64,000 nucleotides of DNA from Phocaeicola faecium (GTDB lineage Bacteria > Bacteroidota > Bacteroidia > Bacteroidales > Bacteroidaceae): the NCBI RefSeq assembly GCF_014837055.1, contig NZ_JACSPQ010000053.1, positions 80,663 through 144,662 of the forward strand, given 5' to 3'. The notes under the pieces were generated by a model. The model searched no databases, was not told the DNA's origin, and was given only the letters and a program-made list of their open reading frames with translations. Of the stretch, positions 33,742-42,921 are shown one piece after another. The first letter of the stretch is position 1, and every line of letters starts with the position of its first letter. The position numbers and the translations under genes are program-made.

Positions 33742-35154
33742 TTACCCGGCTACCAGAATCTCGCATACCTTATCCTGAAAGTCGCGTGCCTGTCTTGCCT
33801 TCAGCACGTTCTGATTGATAATCACAAAAGCATATACATGACCGCCATGACCGAAAGCATACCCCGCCAGCGAACAAACGCCCGTAACGGTTCCCGTCTT
33901 AGCCCGCACCCTGCGGAAAGCCTGCGTCCGCCCCATGCGGTACTTCAAAGTCCCGTCAATCCCCGCTATCGGGAGCCCTTCGTACAACGGATGATATACC
34001 TCCGGACGATGGTAAGCGTATTTCAGGTAAGCCAGCAGCAGGTCGGGCGACACGTAATTATATAACGACACGCCACTGCCGTCTACTATCTTGTAATTCT
34101 TAGGAGAACACCCGATACTGTCTTGCATGAACCGGCTGATGGCTTTCTGCGCCTCCCGGCTACCTATCCCCTTCGACTTGCGTGAGCCATGCAGCCCCAA
34201 ATGGTAGAACATGGATTCGGCAGCCAGATTGTCACTTTCTTTCAGCGCACGCTTTAAGACGGCTTCCAACGGACGCTTCCGCACTCCCAGCATACATGCT
34301 TCCGCCGGAGCCTCAGCAAAGCCAATGCTGTCGGCACTGACCGCTATGCCTTTCTGCCGAAGCCGATATCCCAACGTCTGCACAAAAAAGCGTTGCGGAT
34401 TATAAACGTTCAGCGTGGCAGCCTGACGAGAAGAAACATTGCCTGAAACAAGGATGCGGTTTTCATTTGCCAGCCAGTTTCGGGTAATCTGCAAGCCTCC
34501 CGCCGAAGGCACTCTGGTAAGAGAGCGGTTGTCTACCTCATAGCAATCCGACTCCGGAGCTATTTCTATCCGTCCCGCCTGCCCCGGATTACCCGGCTCT
34601 ATCGTTACATCGACACAGCCTCTGTTCAGCATCAGCGGAGAAAGATAGGGTTGAAAGGCTTCCGGCGTATCGTCCCACGACCAGCCTTCACCCCAATAAA
34701 CAGAGTCTTTCATTGATACATCGCCTATCAAACGTCCGTCTATCCGGCGAATCCCTGCACGGTAAACCGAATCGACCAACGCCAACAGGTCTTCTTCCAT
34801 AAACTCAGGGTCGAATCCTCCTATCACATACAAATCGCCCTTTAACCGCCCCGCCTCAATGCTGCCTGTATAAGCCAGCCGGGTAGCATAATCGTAATCT
34901 TTCCCAAGCTCCGACAATGCCGTGACCGAAGTAATGACTTTCTCGATGGAAGCAGGGCGATATAACTTATTTGCCTGATAGCGGTACACGGGAACATCGT
35001 CCGTAAGGTCGTATACCGCTATTCCTACTTCGGAAGTATTTAAAACGGAAGAGGAGATAACCAATGCGTCCAGCTTTTCAGCGATGGTCTGCGCATCGGT
35101 TCTGCCTCCTACCCAGCATAATAAAAATGCCAATAACAATTTTATACCTTTCAT
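33742..35154 (-). CDS. dacB: D-alanyl-D-alanine carboxypeptidase/endopeptidase (PBP4 type)
   Basis: Periplasmic class C penicillin-binding protein that trims or cleaves peptidoglycan stem peptides; 470 residues with an N-terminal signal peptide (KLLLAFLLCWVGGRTDA). Catalytic motifs are SxxK ('RPASIEKVIT'), SxN ('ESDNLAAES') and KTG ('RAKTGTVTGV'). The large insert between SxxK and SxN is typical of the DacB/PBP4 family. Its start codon is immediately after the stop of the dihydrolipoyl dehydrogenase gene, with no gap. Confidence 0.94.
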   Translation of the reverse strand: MKGIKLLLAFLLCWVGGRTDAQTIAEKLDALVISSSVLNTSEVGIAVYDLTDDVPVYRYQANKLYRPASIEKVITSVTALSELGKDYDYATRLAYTGSIEAGRLKGDLYVIGGFDPEFMEEDLLALVDSVYRAGIRRIDGRLIGDVSMKDSVYWGEGWSWDDTPEAFQPYLSPLMLNRGCVDVTIEPGNPGQAGRIEIAPESDCYEVDNRSLTRVPSAGGLQITRNWLANENRILVSGNVSSRQAATLNVYNPQRFFVQTLGYRLRQKGIAVSADSIGFAEAPAEACMLGVRKRPLEAVLKRALKESDNLAAESMFYHLGLHGSRKSKGIGSREAQKAISRFMQDSIGCSPKNYKIVDGSGVSLYNYVSPDLLLAYLKYAYHRPEVYHPLYEGLPIAGIDGTLKYRMGRTQAFRRVRAKTGTVTGVCSLAGYAFGHGGHVYAFVIINQNVLKARQARDFQDKVCEILVAG

Positions 35155-36495
35155 TTACAACTCCTTGAAAATCTCTCCCACCGTGGGATGCGGAAATACG
35201 TACCGCTTCCAGTCGGAAAGTTTACGTCCGTCTTCTATCATCATACCCGCCAGAACGATTAGCTCTGAAGCCGGGTTTCCTAACAGATGCGCACCTAAAA
35301 TCGTCTCGTCTTCGCCCACCAATACTTTGCACACGCCGTTTACTCCTTCGTTTTCGGCAACGAAGCGTCCGGAATAAGCCATCGGCAACTTTACGGCACG
35401 ATACGGGATTCCTTCTTTCTGCAGCATCTCTTCTGTCCGTCCTACCGAAGCCACTTCGGGGTTGGTGTATACCACACCGGGGATTGCACGGTAGCTCATG
35501 GCATCTGCTTTTCCTAAAAGATGATGAACCGCCACTTCCGCCTCGCGCACAGCCGTATGAGCCAATAACGACACGCCGTTTAAGTCGCCGCAAGCATACA
35601 CGCCCGCTACCGAGGTTTGCAGATGCTCGTCAACCTGTACCAAACCGCGCGCTGTGAGTTGCAAGCCGAGATTCTCCAGCCCGAAGCCTTTCATCACAGG
35701 GCGTCGGCCGGCACTTACCAATACCTTCTGTACTTCCACGTTGCCCTCGCCGTCTGCATTCTTATATAATACACGTGCACCGGTATCGGTCTTTTCAAAT
35801 CCCGTTACGCAGGTATTCAACAAGAATTTTACGCCTCGCTTGCTGTATTCGGCACGTAACAGAGCAGCCAGTTCGCCATCAATGCCGCCCAATATTTCGC
35901 CTGTCATCTCAATTACAGTTACTGCCACGCCCAAGCTGCTGAAGAAAGAAGCGAACTCCATGCCTATCACTCCGCCGCCCACAACGGCAAGCGAAACGGG
36001 CAGCTCCTTATTGTCGAGCGCCTCGCGATGCGTCCAATAATCTATTTCTCCAAGTCCCGGAATGGGGGGAATCGCCGTTTCGCTTCCCGTACAGAGAATC
36101 ATCTTTTCACACTCGTATGTTTCTTCCCCGCAACGAACCGTATGCGGGTCGATAATTTGCGCTTCTCCGGAAACGATTTCTACGTGTTGGGCAGTCAGTT
36201 TTGCCTTTACTCCCAACACTAACTTACGCACGACTTTTGTCTTTCTGCTGATTATCTTGCCCAAATCAAACGCAGGCTCGGAAACCGATACCGCATATTT
36301 TCCGGCATGGCGCGCCGTGTCGTAAACTTTTGCCGAGTAAAGCAACGTCTTGGTTGGGATGCAACCTTCATTCAGACATACGCCGCCCACACTTTTCTTT
36401 TCAAACAAAACCACACTCATCCCGGCTTTTCCGGCTGCTTCTGCTGCCGTATATCCTGCCGGCCCTCCACCAATCACTGCCAGTTGATATTTCAT
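35155..36495 (-). CDS. lpdA: Dihydrolipoyl dehydrogenase (E3)
   Basis: Flavoprotein disulfide reductase that reoxidises protein-bound dihydrolipoamide; 446 residues. FAD site 'IGGGPAGYTAAEAAGKAGMS', redox-active disulfide 'GGVCLNEGCIPTK', NAD site 'VVGGGVIGMEFASFFSSLG', FAD-binding 'VYACGDLNG', and the His-Glu pair in 'FPHPTVGEI'. No other 2-oxoacid dehydrogenase or glycine-cleavage gene lies beside it, so its partner complex is encoded elsewhere. Linkage to dacB appears accidental or regulatory. Confidence 0.94.
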   Translation of the reverse strand: MKYQLAVIGGGPAGYTAAEAAGKAGMSVVLFEKKSVGGVCLNEGCIPTKTLLYSAKVYDTARHAGKYAVSVSEPAFDLGKIISRKTKVVRKLVLGVKAKLTAQHVEIVSGEAQIIDPHTVRCGEETYECEKMILCTGSETAIPPIPGLGEIDYWTHREALDNKELPVSLAVVGGGVIGMEFASFFSSLGVAVTVIEMTGEILGGIDGELAALLRAEYSKRGVKFLLNTCVTGFEKTDTGARVLYKNADGEGNVEVQKVLVSAGRRPVMKGFGLENLGLQLTARGLVQVDEHLQTSVAGVYACGDLNGVSLLAHTAVREAEVAVHHLLGKADAMSYRAIPGVVYTNPEVASVGRTEEMLQKEGIPYRAVKLPMAYSGRFVAENEGVNGVCKVLVGEDETILGAHLLGNPASELIVLAGMMIEDGRKLSDWKRYVFPHPTVGEIFKEL

Positions 36496-36528
36496 CTTAT
36501 TATTATTTACGGTTAAACAAAATGCTGC

Positions 36529-36921
36529 TTATTCTTCTTTTTTATAATCTGCATGGGGATTCCGCTCTCTTGCACAGCGGATAAACTCGTCTACGTCTTT
36601 CGGGTCAAAGTTAATAAACCCTTTCGTATAATAGATGGTTACCCTTCCTTTCAGCCATGAACCCTTTTGGCGGACGATGCGCGTTACGCCGTATGCCTTG
36701 ATGCTTCCGCTGAAACCGCGCTTCAGCCAGATATCACCGTTTTCTTGAACCAGTATACACGTCATCAGCTCATCGGCAAGCAACAGAACAGGAAGGATGA
36801 GCGGCAGCAGATTCCAATAATTCTCTGTCTGCACCGCCAAAAGAACAATCGCTATAATAAGTATAATCCCCCCTAACCAAACTTTAAAGGGGGTACGCCG
36901 AATCTTAAATTTTCGTGTCAT
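36529..36921 (-). CDS. Small membrane protein with PH-like C-terminal domain
   Basis: 130 residues. Two adjacent N-terminal membrane segments ('VWLGGIILIIAIVLLAV', 'NLLPLILPVLLLADELM') are followed by a soluble, beta-rich domain ('ILVQENGDIWLKRGFSGSIK', 'RVTIYYTKGFINFDPKDVDE') with the layout of bacterial PH-like domains. Function unknown. It lies 15 bases after a related gene with the same architecture, and the two probably form an operon derived from a duplication. Confidence 0.72.
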   Translation of the reverse strand: MTRKFKIRRTPFKVWLGGIILIIAIVLLAVQTENYWNLLPLILPVLLLADELMTCILVQENGDIWLKRGFSGSIKAYGVTRIVRQKGSWLKGRVTIYYTKGFINFDPKDVDEFIRCARERNPHADYKKEE

Positions 36922-36936
36922 AATATTGATGTTAAG

Positions 36937-37353
36937 TTATATATTTACCTTTATCGAGGCGTTTTGTTTCAGTAGTGCTTGTACAAATGCCTCTTGGTTT
37001 TGAGGCGAAATTAATATATAATCTTTAAAAGACCGCTTCCGATAAGTAATTTTAAGCCGGTCGAGCGACAACGCCGGTGCCGATTCGGGGAATTTGCTTT
37101 TTTCGATGCTGACAATCTGAGCCACATCGATCGATGCCCCCTTCATAAACCGTCCGACTTCTATCACCAGCTTTCCGTCTGCCGTAACCACATACTGCGT
37201 ATGAATCAACGCTTCGATCAGGAAAATTACAATAACGGCAAAAAGCAGCGTCAGCAGCAGTTCATGAAACCAAAAGCAAACAAACAGGAAGCAAGAGAAA
37301 AGGGCGATTATCCCCCAATACCACCATCCTACCTTTGTATGAAACGTTCTCAT
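36937..37353 (-). CDS. PH-domain-like membrane protein
   Basis: 138 residues with an N-terminal hydrophobic hairpin ('WYWGIIALFSCFLFVCFWF', 'LLTLLFAVIVIFLIEALI') and a bacterial PH-like domain ('YVVTADGKLVIEVGRFMKGASI', 'RLKITYRKRSFKDYILISPQ') close to the bPH_4 type. Function unknown. Paired with the smaller similar gene downstream and divergent from nadB. Confidence 0.78.
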   Translation of the reverse strand: MRTFHTKVGWWYWGIIALFSCFLFVCFWFHELLLTLLFAVIVIFLIEALIHTQYVVTADGKLVIEVGRFMKGASIDVAQIVSIEKSKFPESAPALSLDRLKITYRKRSFKDYILISPQNQEAFVQALLKQNASIKVNI

Positions 37354-37500
37354 CTTTATTAATCACTCTAATCCGTTAAAATCCTCGTGAAGATAATAAT
37401 TTCTCTCCGAAAACAAACGCATCCATGAAAAAAAGATACCCGGCGTTACGTCTAACTTACTTTTTTTGTAGTTTTGTAACATCTTAAACAATACTTACAC

Positions 37501-39087
37501 ATGATTAGGAAATTTGATTTTCTCGTTATCGGTTCAGGGATAGCCGGAATGAGTTTTGCCCTGAAAGTGGCACATAAAGGCTCTGTCGCCCTTATCTGTA
37601 AAGCGGGGCTGGAAGAGGCTAATACTTACTACGCGCAAGGAGGTATCGCATCGGTGACCAATCTGAAGGTAGATAACTTTGATAAGCATATCCACGACAC
37701 GATGGTAGCGGGCGACTGGATCAGCGACCCGGCTGCCGTGGAAAAAGTGGTTCGCAACGCTCCGGCACAAATCGAGGAGCTGATAAAATGGGGCGTGAAT
37801 TTCGACAAGACGGAAAACGGTGAGTTTGACCTCCACAAAGAAGGCGGACACTCTGAATTCCGCATCCTGCACCACAAAGACAATACGGGGGCGGAGATTC
37901 AAACCAGCCTGATAGAGGCTGTACGCCAGCACCCTAACATCACCGTTTTCAGCCATTTCTATGCGGTGGAAATAATCACTCAACATCATTTGGGCATCAT
38001 CGTAACCCGCCATACGCCGGGAATAAAATGTTACGGCGCATACGTGTTAAACGAAGAGACGGGCGAGGTAGATACCTTCCTGTCGAAGGTAACGGTGATG
38101 GCTACGGGCGGATGTGAAGCCGTGTACCGCCACACCACCAACCCGCTGGTAGCCACGGGCGACGGTATTGCGATGGTGTACCGCGCAAAGGGTTTGGTGA
38201 AAGACATGGAGTTCATTCAGTTCCATCCCACTGCGCTTTACCATCCGGGCGACCGTCCGAGCTTCCTGATTACCGAAGCCATGCGCGGTTACGGAGCCGT
38301 GTTGAAGAACTTGGCAGGCGAAGAGTTCATGCAGAAATATGACCCGCGCCTGTCTCTTGCTCCGCGCGACATCGTGGCACGTGCCATCGACAGCGAGATG
38401 AAGCAACGGGGCGAAGACCATGTATATCTTGACGTAACGCATAAAGACCCCGAAGAAACCAAAAAGCACTTCCCGAATATCTATAAAAAATGCCTCAGCC
38501 TCGGCATCGACATCACGAAAGATTATATCCCCGTGGCTCCCGCTGCCCATTACTTGTGCGGAGGCATCAAGGTAGACTTGGATGGTCAGTCGAGCATCAA
38601 GCGGCTGTATGCCATCGGAGAATGTTCATGCACCGGGCTTCACGGCGGAAACCGTCTCGCATCCAACTCGCTCATCGAAGCTGTGGTTTATGCCGACGCT
38701 GCCGCCAAACATGCCATGAGCGTACTCGACCGCTATGACTTCAATGAAGACATCCCTGAATGGAACGACGAAGGAACCATCAGCACCGAAGAACGCATCC
38801 TGATTACGCAAAGCATGAAAGAGGTGAACCAAATCATGGAAGCCTACGTGGGCATCGTGCGGAGTAACCTGCGCTTGGTGCGTGCATGGAACCGTTTAGA
38901 CATTCTTTACGAAGAAACCGAACGCCTCTTCAAGCGCGTAAAAGCCTCGCGCGAGATTTGCGAACTGCGTAACATGATTAACGTGGGTTACCTGATAACC
39001 CGTCAGGCAATGGAACGCAAAGAAAGCCGCGGACTGCATTACACCATTGATTACCCGCACGCCGCAACAGACAACAAACAAGCATAA
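37501..39087 (+). CDS. nadB: L-aspartate oxidase
   Basis: First enzyme of de novo NAD synthesis, oxidising aspartate to iminoaspartate; flavoprotein of 528 residues, the normal length. The FAD site 'LVIGSGIAGMSFALKVAHKG', 'TYYAQGGIASV', 'HKEGGHSEFRILHHKDNTG', the catalytic region 'EFIQFHPTALYHPG' and 'GGNRLASNSLIEAVVYAD' are in family order, and the succinate-dehydrogenase-like C-terminal helical domain is complete. The usual nadA and nadC neighbours are not in the window. In anaerobes NadB uses fumarate as acceptor. A strong terminator follows. Confidence 0.96.
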   Translation: MIRKFDFLVIGSGIAGMSFALKVAHKGSVALICKAGLEEANTYYAQGGIASVTNLKVDNFDKHIHDTMVAGDWISDPAAVEKVVRNAPAQIEELIKWGVNFDKTENGEFDLHKEGGHSEFRILHHKDNTGAEIQTSLIEAVRQHPNITVFSHFYAVEIITQHHLGIIVTRHTPGIKCYGAYVLNEETGEVDTFLSKVTVMATGGCEAVYRHTTNPLVATGDGIAMVYRAKGLVKDMEFIQFHPTALYHPGDRPSFLITEAMRGYGAVLKNLAGEEFMQKYDPRLSLAPRDIVARAIDSEMKQRGEDHVYLDVTHKDPEETKKHFPNIYKKCLSLGIDITKDYIPVAPAAHYLCGGIKVDLDGQSSIKRLYAIGECSCTGLHGGNRLASNSLIEAVVYADAAAKHAMSVLDRYDFNEDIPEWNDEGTISTEERILITQSMKEVNQIMEAYVGIVRSNLRLVRAWNRLDILYEETERLFKRVKASREICELRNMINVGYLITRQAMERKESRGLHYTIDYPHAATDNKQA

Positions 39088-39117
39088 CACATTATTTCAG
39101 TGCATTTTACGCAGCAC

Positions 39118-39165
39118 AAAAGGCATACCGTCAACGCTTCCCGGCAGGTTACGGTATGCCTTTTT
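39118..39165 (+). terminator. Rho-independent terminator of nadB
   Basis: Stem AAAGGCATACCGT / ACGGTATGCCTTT with a 19-base loop and TTTTT tail. Confidence 0.87.
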
Positions 39166-39254
39166 CATACACCCTATTCCGCCCGCAAACCTATGTTGTA
39201 ATTCAATTTTGTAACGAGCTTATTTTAAAGACTTTACACTTTAAGCATAGAATT

Positions 39255-39350
39255 TAAAAAACGCTACCGTTAGTGTTGACCAACTCTTGCGGTAGAATCA
39301 GGTAATTCTATTCGAAAGACCCACCCGTTCTATGGGTAGCGTTTTTTGAG
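39255..39350. repeat. Dispersed double-hairpin repeat, copy 5
   Basis: AACGCTACCGTTAGTGTTGACC ... CTCTTGCGGTAGAATC, then a diverged middle and TTCTATGGGTAGCGTTTTTTG. It lies between nadB and the TPR-HTH gene. Confidence 0.8.
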
Positions 39351-39439
39351 GTATAACGAAAGACTCTAAACGTATTTTTTTAACTCAGACAGTTCTTTAT
39401 TTCTTTGGGGAAAATTTTTCCTTATATTTGTCTGCCGAT

Positions 39440-41177
39440 ATGAAACAGTTGCCAGTTTATATCGTCGGAATGCTGTTGATGCTTGTAAGCAGTTGTTACA
39501 AGCATCATCCCTATCCTGCCGCCATGCAGCAGGCTGTCTGCCTGATAGACTCCCTGCCCGACAGTGCCCTTGTGTATTTGGAGGCTTACGCAGAAAACAT
39601 TTCCCAAGAACCGGAAGAGACACAGATGTATTACCACCTGCTGCGGATAAAGGCGAACGACAAATTGTATATAACCCACACGTCCGACAGCCTCATCAAC
39701 CGCATTGTTGAGTTTTACAAGGCACACGATGACAAGGAACGCCTGACGGAAGCCTATTACTATCAGGGGAGCGTGTACCGCGACCTGCACAATGCACCGC
39801 AAGCCGTTGAGTGTTTCCGTGCCGCAGCGGAAACAGGGCTAAGCTGCCCGGACAAACGAGTGATGAGCAAGATATACGGACAGATAGCTGCCCTTTTCGC
39901 CTATCAGGGATTATATAAAGAAAGTTGGGATGCGGCACGTTTGGAATACGCATACGCCGATACCGCTCAAAATTTTCAGGGGATGGCATTTGCCCTCCGC
40001 AACATGGCGCGTATCTATCACGTATTCGGCAAACCGGACAGTGCCGCCCTCGCCTACCGGAAAGGGTATGACCTCGCCATACAAAACCATGCGAACCATA
40101 CGGCGTATTCGATTTTATCGGAATTGGGAGGATTGTATTACGAAGAAAAGCAGTTTGATTCCGCATACAGCATTCTACGACAAGTTTTATCCCATTATTC
40201 ATTCCCCAATGCCAATATGCTGATGGGAGGTGTTTTATTATGAATTAGGGAAACCGGATTCCGCCGAACATTACATTCGGCAGGTATTCAAATATAGCAC
40301 CTTACATAATAAAACAAAAGCCTACGAAATATTTGCGAAAATATCGACATACCGACAAGATTATATCCAAGCATACCAGTATATGCGGAAATATGTAGCA
40401 TATCAAGACTCCATCGATTTCATAACCAAAACCCAAGAAGTAGCCAAGGTCAATGCGCTTTACGATTACCGAACTACCCAAAAAGAAAACCTGCGGTTAA
40501 AAGAAAAGACAACCCGGCAACGCAACCAAATAACCGAACTGCTGTTGCTATTCGTGTTTTTGACGGCAGTCGGAGTAGTTTTTTATCTGCGGACGAAGAA
40601 AAAGCGGAGAACCGTATGGGAACAAACCCAACGATTGATGTTGCTTCAAGAAAACCGTTACTCCCAAGCCCGGAAAACCTTGCAAGCCCACGAACAAAAG
40701 ATCAAAACGCTGACCGAACAACTCCATTCCGCCACGTTGAGAAACGATGAATTGGAACGTACGCGGGCAGAAGCACAAAAAATCGCGTTGGAAGCGGAGA
40801 GCAAGCAACTCCACCAATCCATTGAAGAACAAAAATCACAGATCTTATACTTTGAGCAGTCGGAAATTTATTTGAAATTCCACCGTGCCACAAACAGCCG
40901 CGACCTGAGCGAAGAAGACTGGGCCGCATTGCAAGCCGAAATAGATTCCGTCTATTCCCAATTTACCCACCGGTTATTGGTACTTTATCCCCGGTTATCC
41001 CCCGTAGAAATCCGTATCTGTTACCTGATAAAGATAGGTATTCCGGTGTCACGGATAGCCGGTTTACTTAACCGTTCCGTTCCCGCCATCACTGCCGCCC
41101 GCACACGCATGTATAAAAAACTCACAGGAGAAACCGGAACGGCAGAAAAAACTGACTTATTAATACTTGATTTATAA
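39440..41177 (+). pseudogene. TPR-containing LuxR-type regulator, broken by a frameshift
   Basis: Two overlapping frames, 39440-40243 and 40230-41177, that together make a normal protein of about 578 residues. The first has a lipoprotein-like signal (LLMLVSSC) and TPR repeats. The second continues the repeats ('VFYYELGKPDSAEHYIRQV'), then a membrane segment ('ITELLLLFVFLTAVGVVFYL'), a coiled coil and a C-terminal helix-turn-helix ('LSPVEIRICYLIKIGIPVSR'). Removing one G in GGGAGG near 40226-40230 restores ...NMLMGVFYYELG. This class of sensor-regulators is common in Bacteroidetes. I start at ATG 39440 because a TATATTTG box overlaps the earlier TTG. A sequencing error is possible. Confidence 0.72.
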
Positions 41178-41278
41178 TGCATTATAAAATGTAAACAAAA
41201 AGTAAACACGTTTTTTCATGGCTGTTTGAGTGGATTTTCTACTTTTAAGAAAAACTTTATATCTCAAATAGCATTACT

Positions 41279-42772
41279 ATGAATCAATACCGCTTAATCT
41301 TCATCCTTTTCATAGGACTCATAACAACCACAGCCTTTGCCCAAAACAAAATATCAGGCAAGCTGTCAGACCATGAAACCCGCGAAGTATTGCCATACGC
41401 TACAGTACGCTTACTGCAACAAGACTCAACATTTGTGGCAGGAACGGTAACAGACTCGTTAGGACATTACCGCATAAGCGATATTAAAAATGGGGATTAT
41501 CTGCTATATTTCAGTACGATAGGATATAAACCTAAAGTGATACAGGTATCGGTACGGCAAGACACAAACCTGCCAACAGTGGAAATGGAAAGCGACAATG
41601 TAATGTTAGAAGGAGTAACCGTAACTGGAAGTTCTTTTATACAAAAGAAAGACCATTTATTGATTCTGCCAAGCAAAGAACAAGTTAAACACTCGTTTAC
41701 CGGATACGATTTACTCTATAACTTGATGATACCGGGGCTTACCGTTAACCGAAAAGACAAGACGGTAACCTCAATGACCGGAAAAGCTACTCTATATATT
41801 AATGGAATAGAAGCCGATGCAAAAGAAATACAGAGCCTGCAACCTAAAGACATAGAGCGGGTAGAATATTACGTGTTGCCTACCAACGGACAATTTACCG
41901 GCGATGCCGCTTCGGTAAACTATATTACAAAAACATATAAAACAGGTGGTTACATCACCATAGACGGATTACAAAATATCGGATACTTGAAAGGCGATTA
42001 TAACATTGGAGCGAAAGTATCGCACAACAATACTAATTATTCTTTTTGGGCAGGACATACCATGCAACGTTATCAGGGAGTGGAAACCGAAAAAGAGGAA
42101 TTATTGTCATTTCCCGACCATGTAATCAACCGAAACACAACAAATAACGGAGCAGCATATAAAAATAACCAGCAATATACTCAGTTTAAAGTAAGTAATG
42201 ACAACGAGAAACGAAACCTATCGGCTTCTTTTGCCGTAGTTCGTGATGAAACGCCTCGCAACAACCACCATGAATTATTAAACTATACCGGGGATAATGC
42301 TTACAACACAGAATCGGAGGATAAAAACCGAAGCAAAAGCCTGCGTTCTACCCTCAACCTTACCGGGAACTTTGTGATAAACAAACATCATCAACTAAAA
42401 TTCCGCCTGAACGGAGGATATACTCAAAACCATTATAAACGGAACTATACGGAAGGAGAGTTACGTTCGGTTTCCGACGTAGATGAAGATTTATACTCTT
42501 TCGACGGACAAGTTGCACACTTGTTCCAAATCAGTCCCTCTAACTCGTTATACAGCAGGGTGACTCATTTTCACAACGTAACATCATCTCTTTACAATGG
42601 CGATTATCCTTCTTGGCAGCATTTATGGAAAGGAGAAACACTTTTTCAATTCGATTATATGCACCAATTTGGAGAAAAACTAATCATGATGATAAGTCCG
42701 GGAGCCTTATATTCGGCATATAAAGCAAAATTTGAAGGGTGGTACGGTTGCGAATTAAAAGGTCACTTCTAA
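41279..42772 (+). CDS. TonB-receptor-like outer-membrane protein, C-terminally truncated
   Basis: 497 residues with a signal peptide (FILFIGLITTTAFA). It then has a carboxypeptidase-like regulatory domain (about 25-105, 'ISGKLSDHETREVLPYATV'), a plug-like domain (about 120-215, 'LYNLMIPGLTVNR', 'IERVEYYVLPTNGQFTGDAA'), and the beginning of a beta-barrel. Full-length relatives of this outer-membrane family usually run to roughly 700-800 residues, so the last barrel strands and the C-terminal aromatic signal are missing. The frame ends 4 bases before an inverted repeat. It is probably non-functional. It was likely regulated by, or paired with, the TPR-HTH gene upstream. Confidence 0.72.
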   Translation: MNQYRLIFILFIGLITTTAFAQNKISGKLSDHETREVLPYATVRLLQQDSTFVAGTVTDSLGHYRISDIKNGDYLLYFSTIGYKPKVIQVSVRQDTNLPTVEMESDNVMLEGVTVTGSSFIQKKDHLLILPSKEQVKHSFTGYDLLYNLMIPGLTVNRKDKTVTSMTGKATLYINGIEADAKEIQSLQPKDIERVEYYVLPTNGQFTGDAASVNYITKTYKTGGYITIDGLQNIGYLKGDYNIGAKVSHNNTNYSFWAGHTMQRYQGVETEKEELLSFPDHVINRNTTNNGAAYKNNQQYTQFKVSNDNEKRNLSASFAVVRDETPRNNHHELLNYTGDNAYNTESEDKNRSKSLRSTLNLTGNFVINKHHQLKFRLNGGYTQNHYKRNYTEGELRSVSDVDEDLYSFDGQVAHLFQISPSNSLYSRVTHFHNVTSSLYNGDYPSWQHLWKGETLFQFDYMHQFGEKLIMMISPGALYSAYKAKFEGWYGCELKGHF

Positions 42773-42775
42773 ACA

Positions 42776-42833
42776 ATAAATTTTAACCTGTCTAAACCGC
42801 TACATCAGGCTGTTTAGGCAGGCTAAAATTTAT
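42776..42833. repeat. 22-base-arm inverted repeat at the truncation point of the receptor-like gene
   Basis: Arms ATAAATTTTAACCTGTCTAAAC and GTTTAGGCAGGCTAAAATTTAT, 20 of 22 paired, 14-base loop. There is no clear T-run. It could be the terminator of the truncated gene, or the scar of a mobile element. Confidence 0.7.
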
Positions 42834-42921
42834 AGAGAATCTGTTAATTCTCCGCAAAAGACTACTAAACTTTCCACGAGGAAAGTTAAAGAACAAATCA
42901 GTGTGTTGTTTATCCTAATTT

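Noticed and set aside
40220..40245. Programmed ribosomal frameshift in the TPR-HTH gene
   Set aside because: No slippery heptamer or downstream pseudoknot is apparent; a single inserted G explains the break more simply.
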